Origin: Pseudomonas vranovensis DSM 16006
GTDB taxonomy: Bacteria > Pseudomonadota > Gammaproteobacteria > Pseudomonadales > Pseudomonadaceae
Assembly (NCBI RefSeq): GCF_000425805.1
Contig: NZ_AUED01000001.1
Coordinates: forward strand, 705,682-769,681
Direction of reading: 5' to 3'
DNA length: 64,000 bases
Shown: one piece after another, positions 8,544-18,054 of the stretch
Position numbering within the stretch: the first letter of the stretch is position 1
Layout of the letters: each line of letters begins with the position of its first letter
Position numbers and translations under genes: made by a program
The notes under the pieces: generated by a model
Told to the model about the DNA's origin: nothing
Databases searched by the model: none
The model's input: the letters and a program-made list of their open reading frames with translations, nothing else

Positions 8544-11500
8544 ATGGGGAAATTCCGGGATTACTTCAAGCGTTGGGGGTTGTCAGCATTGCGTCGGGTC
8601 ACCGGGGTCTTGCCACTGATGTGGGTATTTGGGACAGTGCTGTTGTTGGTGGGTATCTGGTGGCTAGGGCCGCAATGGACCTGGCGTGAGCAGCAACCCT
8701 TGGCCAGTATGGCGCACCGTAGTATCGTCAGCCTTCTTGCCGTGCTGCTGCCCTTGCTGTTCTGGGCCTTGTTGTTGCGGTCGCGCTTTCGGCGCCTGCA
8801 AGGTGAGCGTCGACATGAAGCGTCGGTAGTCGCCGACCCCTGCTTGCCTTATGTGCAAGCCCAGGAGGGCGCGCTGAATCGAAGCCTTGCCAATTTTCTC
8901 GACAATGCAGGGGGGCGTCGAGCGCTTTATCAGTTGCCGTGGTACCTGGTATTGGGTGAGGAGAACGCAGGCAAGTCGAGTTTTATAACGCGTTCCGACC
9001 AAAGCTTTGCATTGACCCGCGTGAGCAAGGCCCAGGCCCGCAGCCGTGCAGATGGTGAGCTGGCGTATCCCGTGGATTGGTGGATTGGCAACGATGCGGT
9101 AATTATCGACCCGCCGGGCGAGCTTGTTGCACAGGCTGCGACCGAGGGTAATGCGCAAAGCGCAAAAGCCAAGACACGTCCATTGCTACCGCCCGGTACG
9201 CAAGCCAGGCTCTGGAGCCATTTGCTGGAGTGGCTGGCGCGTAACCGAAGTCGCCGCGCCCTCAACGGAATTGTCCTGGTTATTGACCTGTCCGCTTTAT
9301 TGCAGTCCTCGCCGACACAACGAATCGAGCTGGCGCATGTGCTGCGCGCTCGCCTGTATGAGCTCAGCAGTCAGTTGGGGTCGCGGCTGCCGCTCTATGT
9401 GGTGTTGAGCAAGTTCGATCTGATCGAGGGCTTTGACGCGCTATTTGCCAGGTTACCCGTTTCGGTTCGTGAGCAGATGCTTGGATTTACCTTCAAGCTG
9501 GACGCGGTTACCTCGTTTGACGCCTGGCTGGAAGAATGCGCAGCTCACTATGATCACTTGCTCGAGGTGCTTGAAGAGCACGTACTGGATTGCATGGGGG
9601 CGATCACTTCGACTGATCAGCGCCAGCGGCTCCTTTCATTGCAAGCCCAACTGATCGGTCTGCGTCCTGCGTTGTTGCGCTTCTTGACCGAGGCGCTGGG
9701 CAGCGACCGTTTCACGACCCCTGCGCTGGTACGTGGCCTGTACTTTTCTTCGGTGTGCCAGCAGGGCGAAATCAACAATGCCTTTGTACGGGCTGCCGCC
9801 CAACCCTACAAGCTGGCGGTGCCTCTGAGTGATACAAGGCCGCAGGTGGCGCCGCAGGTCTACTTTGCTCAGCAGGTGTTCCGGAAGGTCATCTACCCGG
9901 AGGCGGGGCTGGCGGGTGACAACGTCAAGGTGGCACGCAGCAAGCGGCGCTTGTTGTGGGTCAGCTCGGGGCTAGGGGTGCTGGCCGTCGCCATCGGTGT
10001 GGCGACCTGGCAACGCAATTTCGATGGCAACCGCGACAAGGCCATGAGTGTGCTGGCCAAGAGTCAGGAGTTCAGCGGTCGCGACATCGACACCCGAATC
10101 GACCCGACCGCGCGCAACTTGTTGGCCCCGCTGGACCAAATTCGTGATGCCGTCTCGGTGTATGGGGACTATCGCTCGGCTTGGCCGTTGGTGGCAGACG
10201 CGGGTCTTTACCAGGGCAAGTCTATTGGGCCAACCGTGGACCAGGCTTACTTGACCTTGTTGTCGCGGCGGTTTCTACCGGCGCTAGCCAGTGGGGTTGT
10301 CGACGCCATGAACGCAGCCCCTGAGGGCAGTGAAGCGCAAATGGCAGCCTTGCGTGTGTATCGGATGATCGAAGATAAGAACAATCGCCGCCCGCACATG
10401 GTCGAGGAGTGGATGGCGCGTCAATGGCAGGCCGCATTCCCGGGCCAAGGCCAGGTGCAGCGCGACCTGATGCGTCATCTGCAGTATGCGCTGACTTATG
10501 CAGAAGCCGATTTGCCACAGTTTCGCCAGCAAGTTGCACAGGTGCAGCACGTGTTACGCAAGGTGCCCTTGCCACAGCGCATCTACATGACACTGAAACA
10601 GCAGGCCCAAGAGCAGCTGCACAGTGGGCTGGATTTACGCAATGAGGTCGGCCCGGCCTTCAATGTGGTGTATCAGCCTTTGGCCAGCCCCCGTGACGAA
10701 CCGACTTCGGACGCCATGTTGTTGGCACCGCTACTGACGGCCAAGGGATACAAGGATTACTTCGAACCCAATAGTCAGGGCATCACAGACTTGGCGATGG
10801 TCGATCAATGGGCGCTGGGCGAGCGCGACCGGCTGGACTATTCGGCGGTTGACCAGCAGGCGCTTACCGAGCGTATCCGCGCGCTTTACTATGCCGATTA
10901 CGTTGACAGCTGGCGTCGGGCCTTGAACCAGTTGGCCGTGACTGATTTTGAAGACCTGGCCCATGGTGTGTCAGTGCTGGAGCACTTGACCGGGCCTTCG
11001 GCGCCCCTGCGCCGGCTACTGGAGGTTGTACGCGACAACACCGTCATCAATCTGCAGCTGCCGGTTGTCGAGGGGCAAGCAGCCAAGGCACTTGAGGTAG
11101 CCAGTCTCGATGTTGCCCACCCGCATCAAGCCATGGGGATCCGCAGGGCATTTTCCGGATTGGCCGAGTTGTTGGCGGCCAAGGGAGACAAACCGACCAA
11201 CTACGATGAAACACTTAATGCCGTCATGGCGGTCTATGACTATGCCAAGGCGGTACAGGATAGCCCTGATCGTGGCAAGGCCGCACTCAGCACGGTACTC
11301 AACCGCTTCTCCATGACTGCTCCCGACCCGATCAGCACATTGCAGCGTGTAGCAACCGGCTTGCCTGAGCCGATAAACCAGCACATCCGGAAAGTCGCGG
11401 ATCAGACCGCCCAAGTATTGGTGGAGGAAGCACTGCGTGAGCTGGAGAAACGTTGGGAGTCGGAAGTCTACAGCTTCTTCCAGCAGCGCTTGGCCGGGCG

Positions 11501-12185
11501 CTATCCGTTTGTTGCCAGCGGGCCGGATGCAGCGCTGGACGACTTTGAAGCGTTTTTCGGACCCAGAGGCCGTTTGCAGCAGTTCCAGGATCAGTACTTG
11601 AAGGTATTTCTAAAGGACAATCTGGACGCCTTGTACTCCCACAGCCGTAACGGCTACCTGGTTCGCACCGACGTCATTGAGCAGTTGGAGCTTGCTGATC
11701 GCATTCGCGAGACGTTTTTCGATCATCGGGGAAGCCTGAGTGTGCAGTTCAGCGTCGAACCATTGGGACTGAGCGCAAACCAGCGTACCAGTGTGCTGGA
11801 CCTCGATGGCCAACTTGTCTCATACACCCATGGCCCCAGTATTATCACTGGCCTGATCTGGCCCAATACACTCAGTCAGCAGGTGCGCAGTAACCTGACC
11901 CTGATCAAGTTGAACGGTAATAGCAGCAGTCTGGAGTTTCGTGGTCCCTGGTCGATGTTTCGTCTGCTCGGCCGCGGCAGTCTCAATGGTCGAACTGCAA
12001 CCAGCGTCGATCTGAGCTTCAAGACCGGCGATGGCATGATGCGCTATCAATTGAGTTCTGAAAAAGCGTTGAATCCGATCACCCAGCGCCCATTCAAGGG
12101 TTTTGTACTGCCACGGACACTGCTGCAGAGCTCCCACGGTGCCTTGGCGCAAAACGAGGCACCGTATTTGGGGCGTGCATTGTGA
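8544..12185 (+). CDS. tssM: Type VI secretion membrane subunit TssM (IcmF/VasK)
   Basis: TssM is the large inner-membrane protein spanning the periplasm and binding TssL and the TssJ lipoprotein. It is 1213 residues. Two N-terminal membrane segments (around residues 22-42 and 56-76) are followed by a cytoplasmic GTPase-like domain with Walker A GEENAGKSSF near residue 135. A third membrane segment is LLWVSSGLGVLAVAIGVATW near 470, and a long periplasmic region follows. An AGGAG-like site precedes the ATG. The Walker A motif is intact, unlike some TssM proteins that have lost it. No break was seen. Confidence 0.95.
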   Translation: MGKFRDYFKRWGLSALRRVTGVLPLMWVFGTVLLLVGIWWLGPQWTWREQQPLASMAHRSIVSLLAVLLPLLFWALLLRSRFRRLQGERRHEASVVADPCLPYVQAQEGALNRSLANFLDNAGGRRALYQLPWYLVLGEENAGKSSFITRSDQSFALTRVSKAQARSRADGELAYPVDWWIGNDAVIIDPPGELVAQAATEGNAQSAKAKTRPLLPPGTQARLWSHLLEWLARNRSRRALNGIVLVIDLSALLQSSPTQRIELAHVLRARLYELSSQLGSRLPLYVVLSKFDLIEGFDALFARLPVSVREQMLGFTFKLDAVTSFDAWLEECAAHYDHLLEVLEEHVLDCMGAITSTDQRQRLLSLQAQLIGLRPALLRFLTEALGSDRFTTPALVRGLYFSSVCQQGEINNAFVRAAAQPYKLAVPLSDTRPQVAPQVYFAQQVFRKVIYPEAGLAGDNVKVARSKRRLLWVSSGLGVLAVAIGVATWQRNFDGNRDKAMSVLAKSQEFSGRDIDTRIDPTARNLLAPLDQIRDAVSVYGDYRSAWPLVADAGLYQGKSIGPTVDQAYLTLLSRRFLPALASGVVDAMNAAPEGSEAQMAALRVYRMIEDKNNRRPHMVEEWMARQWQAAFPGQGQVQRDLMRHLQYALTYAEADLPQFRQQVAQVQHVLRKVPLPQRIYMTLKQQAQEQLHSGLDLRNEVGPAFNVVYQPLASPRDEPTSDAMLLAPLLTAKGYKDYFEPNSQGITDLAMVDQWALGERDRLDYSAVDQQALTERIRALYYADYVDSWRRALNQLAVTDFEDLAHGVSVLEHLTGPSAPLRRLLEVVRDNTVINLQLPVVEGQAAKALEVASLDVAHPHQAMGIRRAFSGLAELLAAKGDKPTNYDETLNAVMAVYDYAKAVQDSPDRGKAALSTVLNRFSMTAPDPISTLQRVATGLPEPINQHIRKVADQTAQVLVEEALRELEKRWESEVYSFFQQRLAGRYPFVASGPDAALDDFEAFFGPRGRLQQFQDQYLKVFLKDNLDALYSHSRNGYLVRTDVIEQLELADRIRETFFDHRGSLSVQFSVEPLGLSANQRTSVLDLDGQLVSYTHGPSIITGLIWPNTLSQQVRSNLTLIKLNGNSSSLEFRGPWSMFRLLGRGSLNGRTATSVDLSFKTGDGMMRYQLSSEKALNPITQRPFKGFVLPRTLLQSSHGALAQNEAPYLGRAL

Positions 12186-12266
12186 GGAGACGACGCTCAG
12201 GTAACGATGGATTCCAGGTTGCGACGTGTGCTCATATCCAGATCAATAAACCCACAGGAGTGAGTG

Positions 12267-12890
12267 ATGCTACGGATACTGGGCAAGGCTTCATCGATCA
12301 ACGTGCGCAAGGTGCTGTGGACGTGCGCTGAATTGGACCTGGATTTCGAGCGCGAAGAGTGGGGCTCGGGCTTCCAGTCGACCCAGGACGAGGCCTTTCT
12401 GGCGCTCAACCCCAACGCAATGGTGCCGGTGATCCAGGACGGCGATTTTGTGTTGTGGGAGTCCAACAGCATCATCCGCTACCTGGCTAATCGCTATGGC
12501 GGTGAGCACCTGTATCCCACCGCGCCACAGTTGCGGGCGCGGGTTGACCAATGGATGGACTGGCAGGCCACCGACCTCAATGGTGCATGGCGCTATGCCT
12601 TTCTCTCGCGGGTTCGCCAGTCGCCCGCGCATCAGGACCCGGAAGCCCTTGCGGCGGCCTGCCGCAATTGGGCGCGCAACATGACGATTCTCGATCGCCA
12701 GCTGGAGCGCACCGGTGCGTATGTCAGTGGCGATACCTTCAGCCTGGCCGATATCCCCATTGGGCTGTCGGTCAATCGCTGGTTTCAGACCCCGATCGAG
12801 CATCCTCCGCTTCCCGCCGTGCAGGCCTACTACGACCGCTTGAATGCGCGTGAAGGCTACCGATTGCATGGGCGTAACGGCACGCCTTGA
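12267..12890 (+). CDS. Glutathione S-transferase family protein
   Basis: A 207-residue cytosolic enzyme with the two-domain GST layout. The N-terminal thioredoxin-like domain has [12 protein letters not shown] (glutathione-site region) and the [20 protein letters not shown] segment, in which Pro-Val-Ile and Glu-Ser bind glutathione. A helical C-terminal domain with [22 protein letters not shown] follows. The ATG at 12267 is chosen over an adjacent GTG at 12264 because ACAGGAG ends six bases upstream. The substrate is unknown. It lies after tssM but with a gap and its own ribosome site, so it need not belong to the secretion operon. Confidence 0.88.
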   Translation: MLRILGKASSINVRKVLWTCAELDLDFEREEWGSGFQSTQDEAFLALNPNAMVPVIQDGDFVLWESNSIIRYLANRYGGEHLYPTAPQLRARVDQWMDWQATDLNGAWRYAFLSRVRQSPAHQDPEALAAACRNWARNMTILDRQLERTGAYVSGDTFSLADIPIGLSVNRWFQTPIEHPPLPAVQAYYDRLNAREGYRLHGRNGTP

Positions 12891-12894
12891 GGCC

Positions 12895-14064
12895 CTAGCG
12901 GTCCACTGCGCCGAGAATCGCGTGGGCCGCTTTTATTCGCTCGGCGTTGGGGTAGTTCTTGTTCGCCAGCAGCACAATGGCGATGTTCTTCGACGGAACA
13001 AACGCGACATAGGCGCCGAATCCATTGGTCGAGCCTGTCTTGTTCAGCCAGGTGTCGGGCTGCGGGACGCGGATGGGCTTGAGCCAGGTTACCGGCTGCG
13101 GCTGCAGCGCCATTTCGTTTGTGTTGCCCTTGAGCAGTTGATCAAGGGAAACGGGATAGCGATACATTTCCCAGCCCAGACCTTGAATCATTTCACCGAC
13201 CCGGTAGTAGCCGGTCTGGGTAATCGCCAGGGTACGCTCCAACACCGGGCTCTGGGCCTTCGGCCGCATGTTCAGTTCCAGATAGTGCAGCAGATCGGCC
13301 GATGTGGTTTTCAAACCATAGGCTTCGGCGTCCAGCGGCCCCGGGCCGACGCGCACCGGCTGATCGTCCTTGTTGTAGCCCTGGGCATAGTGGCTCAGTT
13401 GCTCTGTGGGTACCTGGATGAAAGTGTGCTGCAAGCCCATTTGCGGCAGCAGCTGTTTTTGCATGAGGTCTGCGAACGGGGCATTCAGGCTCCGGGCGGC
13501 GAGGTAGCCGAACAAACCCAGGCTGGGGTTGGAGTACAACCGATGGGTGCCGGGTGCATAGTCGGCTTTCCAATGGGTGTAATAGCCGAGTAGGTCGGAC
13601 GGGGCCTTGACTTCGTCGGGAAATTGCAACGGCAAGCCGCCGGCACTGTAGGTGCCCAAGTTGAGCAAGGTGATGCCATCGAGCGCGGTGCCCTTGAGTG
13701 CCGGCCAGTGCTTGCTGGCCGTGTCGCTGAGCGACAGCGCACCGCTGGCCTGGGCGAAACCTGCCAGGGTGGCGGTGAAGGTCTTGCTCACCGAGCCGAT
13801 TTCGAACAGGGTGTCGGCGGTTACTGGCTGCTCGGTTTGCTTGGATGCAACGCCAAAGTTGAAGTAGTGCTGTTTGCCCTCTACCGAGATTGCCACTGCC
13901 ATGCCTGCAATTGCCTGTTGCTGCATCAGCGGGCGGATAGCAGCACTGACGGTCGATTCGAGTTGGGCATCGGCCAGCGGTGCAGCCAGCGCGGGGGCTG
14001 CAACGATCATCAGGGTGGCAGCGGCCAGGATCGCCGGCATGGCCCGGGTTCTATCGTGTTCCAT
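12895..14064 (-). CDS. ampC: Class C beta-lactamase (AmpC type)
   Basis: Periplasmic serine beta-lactamase of 389 residues, the usual AmpC length, with an N-terminal signal peptide ending near APALAAP. All three active-site motifs are intact: SVSK (Ser91, Lys94), YSN at ~177-179 and KTG at ~342-344. I chose the ATG at 14064 because a GAGG lies about nine bases upstream and the signal peptide follows directly; this start overlaps the AraC-type gene by 14 bases. Class C enzymes are usually controlled by a divergent LysR-type ampR, which is absent here. A D-aminopeptidase or esterase in the same fold is possible, but the YSN and KTG motifs favour a lactamase. Confidence 0.85.
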   Translation of the reverse strand: MEHDRTRAMPAILAAATLMIVAAPALAAPLADAQLESTVSAAIRPLMQQQAIAGMAVAISVEGKQHYFNFGVASKQTEQPVTADTLFEIGSVSKTFTATLAGFAQASGALSLSDTASKHWPALKGTALDGITLLNLGTYSAGGLPLQFPDEVKAPSDLLGYYTHWKADYAPGTHRLYSNPSLGLFGYLAARSLNAPFADLMQKQLLPQMGLQHTFIQVPTEQLSHYAQGYNKDDQPVRVGPGPLDAEAYGLKTTSADLLHYLELNMRPKAQSPVLERTLAITQTGYYRVGEMIQGLGWEMYRYPVSLDQLLKGNTNEMALQPQPVTWLKPIRVPQPDTWLNKTGSTNGFGAYVAFVPSKNIAIVLLANKNYPNAERIKAAHAILGAVDR

Positions 14065-14893
14065 CTGACAAGGCCTCATGTGTAGCGATTTCGGTGGATT
14101 GAGTGCGAAAGAACGCTCCCGGTGGCAAACCGAACTGTTTGCCGAAGGCAGCAATGAAGGCCGACAGCGAATCGTAGCCGCACGCGAGGGCGACATCGGT
14201 TACCCGCTCGCCGCGCTCCAGCGCCGGTAGCGCGCTCAACAGGCGCATGCGTTGGCGCCAGAGGCGAAAACTCAGGCCTGTCTCGCGCTGGAACAGGCGG
14301 CTCAGTGTCTTTTCCGACACCCCTTCACGCAATGCCCAGTCGTTGAGTCCGGTCGACGCATCAGGTTGTGCCTGAAGGTGGGCACACAAGGCGCGCAGTC
14401 GGCTGTCGTGGGGCAGGGGCAGCATCAGGTGCTGCTCTGCCGCTGCTTGCAGTTGATCGACCAATACCTGCACCAGGCGGCCATCGGCACCCTGCAGGTC
14501 GTAATGCACGGGCAGTTCGCTGAAGGTGCGGATCAACTCGCGCAACAGCGGGTTGATCGCGAGCACCCGGCATTGCGTGGTCGACCAGTCGCTGGGCGCG
14601 TGTTCCAGATAGAGGCTGCGCAGGTGGGTGTCGTCGGCGCAGCTGACGCGGTGCTGGACTTGTGCCGGCACCCATACCGCCCGCTGTGGCGGGACGAGGT
14701 AGAAGCTGTCGTCCGTGTGCACTTCGAGCACGCCGCCAATGGCATGGGACAACTGCCCCCAGGGGTGCGCGTGGCGGTACCCCAGGACGATGTTCGGTAA
14801 CGTCTGGCGGTGGCCATAGACCGGGCGCGGCAGCTGGGTCAGGTGTTCGAGCGCCTGGGGCTCGGGGAGGTTGGGTTGTCCGTTTGGCGACAC
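14051..14893 (-). CDS. AraC-family regulator with N-terminal cupin
   Basis: A 280-residue transcription factor. Residues ~30-110 look like an AraC-type cupin sensor (GYRHAHPWGQLSHAIGGVLEV, then PPQRAVWVPAQVQHRV). The C-terminal ~100 residues hold the double helix-turn-helix: LNDWALREGVSEKTLSRLF and ERVTDVALACGYDSLSAFIAAF. It overlaps the start of ampC on the same strand and is divergent, across 79 bases, from the SBF-type transporter gene at 14973. It may therefore control ampC, the transporter, or both. The ligand is unknown. Confidence 0.85.
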   Translation of the reverse strand: MSPNGQPNLPEPQALEHLTQLPRPVYGHRQTLPNIVLGYRHAHPWGQLSHAIGGVLEVHTDDSFYLVPPQRAVWVPAQVQHRVSCADDTHLRSLYLEHAPSDWSTTQCRVLAINPLLRELIRTFSELPVHYDLQGADGRLVQVLVDQLQAAAEQHLMLPLPHDSRLRALCAHLQAQPDASTGLNDWALREGVSEKTLSRLFQRETGLSFRLWRQRMRLLSALPALERGERVTDVALACGYDSLSAFIAAFGKQFGLPPGAFFRTQSTEIATHEALSDGTR

Positions 14894-14972
14894 TGCGGGG
14901 GTTCTGGCGTTAGTGAAGAATGTGCGTAGACCTTATCGTCTGCCGCGCCACAATAACAAGTCGGGATCGACC

Positions 14973-15974
14973 ATGAAGTACCTGCGGATGCTGTTCGACA
15001 ATTTCACCCTGGCCCTGCTCGGGGTGATCCTCATTGCCACCTTGTTGCCCTGCGAAGGCACCGGTGCCGTGCTGTTCGGCGGGCTGACCAACCTGGCTAT
15101 CGGCCTGCTGTTCTTCCTCCACGGCGCCAAACTGTCACGCGAGGCCGTGGCTGCCGGCGCTGGGCACTGGCGCCTGCATTTGTTGGTATTTGCCTGCACG
15201 TTCGTGATGTTTCCGCTGCTGGGCTTGGCACTCAAGCCGCTGTTCTTGCCGCTGGTGGGTGATGAACTGTACCTGGGCGTGCTCTACCTCTGTGCGTTGC
15301 CGGCGACGGTGCAATCGGCCATTGCCTTCACTTCGCTGGCCCGTGGCAACGTACCGGCAGCCATCTGCAGTGCGGCGGCCTCCAGCTTGCTCGGTATTGC
15401 ACTGACGCCCTTGCTGGTGGTGCTGTTGATGGGCGTGGAGGGTGATACCGGCTCTAGCCTGGATGCGGTGTTCAAGATTGTCCTGCAGTTGCTGGTGCCC
15501 TTTGTTGCCGGGCAACTGGCGCGGCGCTGGATCGGCCACTGGGTGGCGCGCAATGCACGCTGGCTCAAGGTCGTCGATCAGGGGTCGATCCTGCTGGTGG
15601 TCTACACCGCTTTCAGCGATGCGGTGGTCAGCGGCCTGTGGCATTCGGTGGCGCCGCTGCGCCTGGCTGGCCTGGTGCTGGTCTGCTGCCTGCTGCTGGC
15701 GGTGGTGTTGTGGTGTACGGCTGCGCTGGGGCGGTGGTTGGGCTTCAGTGTCGAAGATCGCATTACCATTCTGTTTGCCGGCTCGAAAAAGAGCATGGCC
15801 ACTGGCGTGCCGATGGCCCAGGTGCTGTTTGTCGGCGGTGGTATCGGCGCGATGATCCTGCCCTTGATGATCTTCCACCAGATTCAACTGATGGTGTGCG
15901 CAGTCCTGGCCCAGCGCTACGCCGCCCGCACGGACGAGCCGTCAGCCGCGCAGGCGAATCAACCCTTGCTGTAG
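14973..15974 (+). CDS. Bile acid:sodium symporter family transporter (YfeH/SBF-like)
   Basis: A 333-residue inner-membrane carrier with about ten hydrophobic segments. LFGGLTNLAIGLLFFLHGAKLS near residue 30-50 and LCALPATVQSAIAFTSLARGN near 110, followed by CSAAASSLLGIALTPLL, match the SBF-like (PF13593) family, whose bacterial members are mostly uncharacterised. FAGSKKSMATGVPMAQ near 275 is another family landmark. The ATG at 14973 starts the conserved N-terminus; an upstream in-frame start lies inside the AraC promoter region and is rejected. The transported compound is unknown. Confidence 0.8.
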   Translation: MKYLRMLFDNFTLALLGVILIATLLPCEGTGAVLFGGLTNLAIGLLFFLHGAKLSREAVAAGAGHWRLHLLVFACTFVMFPLLGLALKPLFLPLVGDELYLGVLYLCALPATVQSAIAFTSLARGNVPAAICSAAASSLLGIALTPLLVVLLMGVEGDTGSSLDAVFKIVLQLLVPFVAGQLARRWIGHWVARNARWLKVVDQGSILLVVYTAFSDAVVSGLWHSVAPLRLAGLVLVCCLLLAVVLWCTAALGRWLGFSVEDRITILFAGSKKSMATGVPMAQVLFVGGGIGAMILPLMIFHQIQLMVCAVLAQRYAARTDEPSAAQANQPLL

Positions 15975-16001
15975 AGCAACGTAGTGCGGACAGGCAAGGT
16001 G

Positions 16002-16019
16002 GTAACGATATAGTGTTAC
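16002..16019. promoter_or_regulatory. Small inverted repeat GTAAC-N8-GTTAC before the DUF1624 gene
   Basis: The arms GTAAC and GTTAC are perfect complements separated by eight bases and end four bases before the ATG at 16023. The symmetry fits a dimeric repressor site that would block initiation, but five-base arms occur by chance and no regulator gene is adjacent. Confidence 0.3.
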
Positions 16020-16022
16020 ATT

Positions 16023-17192
16023 ATGCCGTTACCCTTTGCCGTGAGCCTGCATATGCCCCCCAGCCAATCCCGTCTGCAATCGATCGACGCCTTGCGTGGC
16101 CTGGTGATGTTGTTCATGTTGCTCGACCATGTGCGCGAGACGTTCTTCCTGCATCGCCAAGTCAGCGACCCGATGGACGCGCTGACTATCGCCCCCGAAC
16201 TGTTCTTCACCCGTTTGCTCAGCGCCCTGTGCGCCCCGGTGTTCATCTTCCTGACCGGCCTGTCGGCCTGGCTCTACAGCCAGAAGCACAGCCGTGCCGA
16301 CACCTCGCTGTTCTTGCTCAAGCGCGGGGTGTTTCTGGTGATGCTGGAGCTGACCCTGGTCAACCTGGCCTGGAATGGCACCTTGCTGCCGCAGACCTTG
16401 TGGCTGCAAGTGATCTGGTGCATTGGCGTCTGCATGATCGTGCTGGCGGCGGCCTTGCATCTTCCGCGCGCGGCGGTACTGGTAATCGGCACCGTGATTG
16501 TGGGAGGACACAACGTGCTCGATGCGCTGGTGCTGCCCCCCGATTCACCCTGGTTCGCGCCGTGGGCGATCCTGCACCAGCGAGACTTCATCGACCTGGG
16601 CATTACCCGCGCGCGCACCACCTACCCGGTATTGCCCTGGATTGGCGTGATTCTGCTGGGTTGGGGGATCGGCCCCTGGTTTGCGCAAACCAGAGGGGCG
16701 AGGCGCCGCCTTGCGCTGCTGACAGGGTGGGGGCTTGGTTTGCTGGCGGCGTTTGTCGCATTGCGCCTGCTCAATGGCTACGGCGACCAGCCCTGGGTGG
16801 CCACGGGTGATGCCGTGCGTACCACCATGAGTTTCCTCAGTGCGCGCAAATACCCACCTTCGTTGATGTTCCTGCTGCCCACCCTGGGGATGTGCCTGGT
16901 ACTGCTGGCGCTATTGGAGCGCTATCAAGCCCGGCGCTGGGTGCCGGTGCTGGCGCTGTTCGGCGCCGCGCCGATGTTTTTCTACCTGCTGCATCTGTAT
17001 GTACTCAAGGCCCTGTATCTGTTGGCAGTGGCCGGGTGGGGCCTGAATCAAGGGCAGTACTTTGGTTTTGATCAGGTCAGTGGCGTATGGCTCTGCAGCC
17101 TGGTGCTGGCGTTGCTGCTGTATGCCCCGACGCGCTGGTTCGCGGCGTTGAAACAGCGGCGTCGTGACATTGTCTGGCTCAAGTACTTCTGA
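16023..17192 (+). CDS. DUF1624 / heparan-alpha-glucosaminide N-acetyltransferase-like membrane protein
   Basis: A 389-residue polytopic inner-membrane protein with about ten hydrophobic segments. It opens with the family signature RLQSIDALRGLVMLFMLLDHVRE and carries CAPVFIFLTGLSAWLY near residue 70. The family relates to the acyltransferases that move acetyl groups across membranes, but bacterial members are mostly uncharacterised. The His in LLDHVRE corresponds to a conserved position of the family. The start at 16023 lacks a good ribosome site; an internal ATG at 16053 just before the homology is a real alternative. Confidence 0.75.
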   Translation: MPLPFAVSLHMPPSQSRLQSIDALRGLVMLFMLLDHVRETFFLHRQVSDPMDALTIAPELFFTRLLSALCAPVFIFLTGLSAWLYSQKHSRADTSLFLLKRGVFLVMLELTLVNLAWNGTLLPQTLWLQVIWCIGVCMIVLAAALHLPRAAVLVIGTVIVGGHNVLDALVLPPDSPWFAPWAILHQRDFIDLGITRARTTYPVLPWIGVILLGWGIGPWFAQTRGARRRLALLTGWGLGLLAAFVALRLLNGYGDQPWVATGDAVRTTMSFLSARKYPPSLMFLLPTLGMCLVLLALLERYQARRWVPVLALFGAAPMFFYLLHLYVLKALYLLAVAGWGLNQGQYFGFDQVSGVWLCSLVLALLLYAPTRWFAALKQRRRDIVWLKYF

Positions 17193-17199
17193 GCCACCG

Positions 17200-17925
17200 T
17201 CAATCATGGCAGCAATGGGAGGTGTCGCTTGCCCCTTCATAGCGGTCGTGATGGCGGACCCAGTCCATGGTGCCTTCCTCGTTGCGGCCCTTGGGCATCA
17301 GGTCGAGGAAGTTGTAGGCGCCCACCAGGATATCCAGGCCACGCGCGTAGCTGGAATAGGTATGGAAAATCGTGCCGTCGGCATCGCGATAGAACACGCT
17401 CAGGCCCGGCAGTTCGGTTTCCTCGCCCGAGTAGGGTTCGTAGTTGTACTGACTGTTGCCGTCGTCGCTGACGCTGACACCGAAGGCCTGGTTGAAGTGG
17501 CTGCCATGGGACGAGACCCAGGGAAACTTCCAGCCCATGCGTTGCTTGAAGCCCTGGAACTCGGCAAAGGGCGCGCGGGATACGGCTACCAGTGACACAT
17601 CGTGATGAGCGAGGTGCAGGTTGGCGCCGTCGAAATGATCGGCCAGGAACGAGCAGCCGCCGCAGCCTTCGTCCCAGCCGTCGGCGAACATGAAGTGGTA
17701 CACCAGCAATTGGCTGCGACCGGCGAACAGGTCAGCCAGGCTCATTCGGCCTTGCGGGCCTTCAAAACTGAAGTCCTGATCGACCCGGACCCAGGGCAGG
17801 GCGCGGCGGGCCTTGCTCAACTCGTCGCGCTGGTGGGTCAGGGCTTTTTCGTGCAGTAGCAGCTGGCGGCGGGCGGCGAGCCACTCGCTACGCGAGACCA
17901 CCTGGGGGTTGTGGTAGTTGTCCAT
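17200..17925 (-). CDS. DUF899 family thioredoxin-like protein
   Basis: A 241-residue protein of the DUF899 (COG4312) family, thioredoxin-fold proteins of unknown function. It shows SRSEWLAARRQLLLHEKALTHQRDEL at the N-terminus and the family core LLVYHFMFADGWDEGCGGCSF, with paired Cys residues in place of a classical CxxC, then a late GLSVFYRDADGTIFHTYSSYARG. The start at 17925 matches the conserved N-terminus; a longer reading extends into non-homologous sequence. It converges on the DUF1624 gene with only seven bases between stops. Confidence 0.82.
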   Translation of the reverse strand: MDNYHNPQVVSRSEWLAARRQLLLHEKALTHQRDELSKARRALPWVRVDQDFSFEGPQGRMSLADLFAGRSQLLVYHFMFADGWDEGCGGCSFLADHFDGANLHLAHHDVSLVAVSRAPFAEFQGFKQRMGWKFPWVSSHGSHFNQAFGVSVSDDGNSQYNYEPYSGEETELPGLSVFYRDADGTIFHTYSSYARGLDILVGAYNFLDLMPKGRNEEGTMDWVRHHDRYEGASDTSHCCHD

Positions 17926-18054
17926 GGGTACGCTCCGGTGGGGGAATGTACTGATGGTCGTTTGCGGGAAGGATGAATCGACATCGCGGGATCGGGGACT
18001 GATGAACGGTTCCAGAGGACACCACGACCTTGCACAGCATCTGTTGGCGAACAT

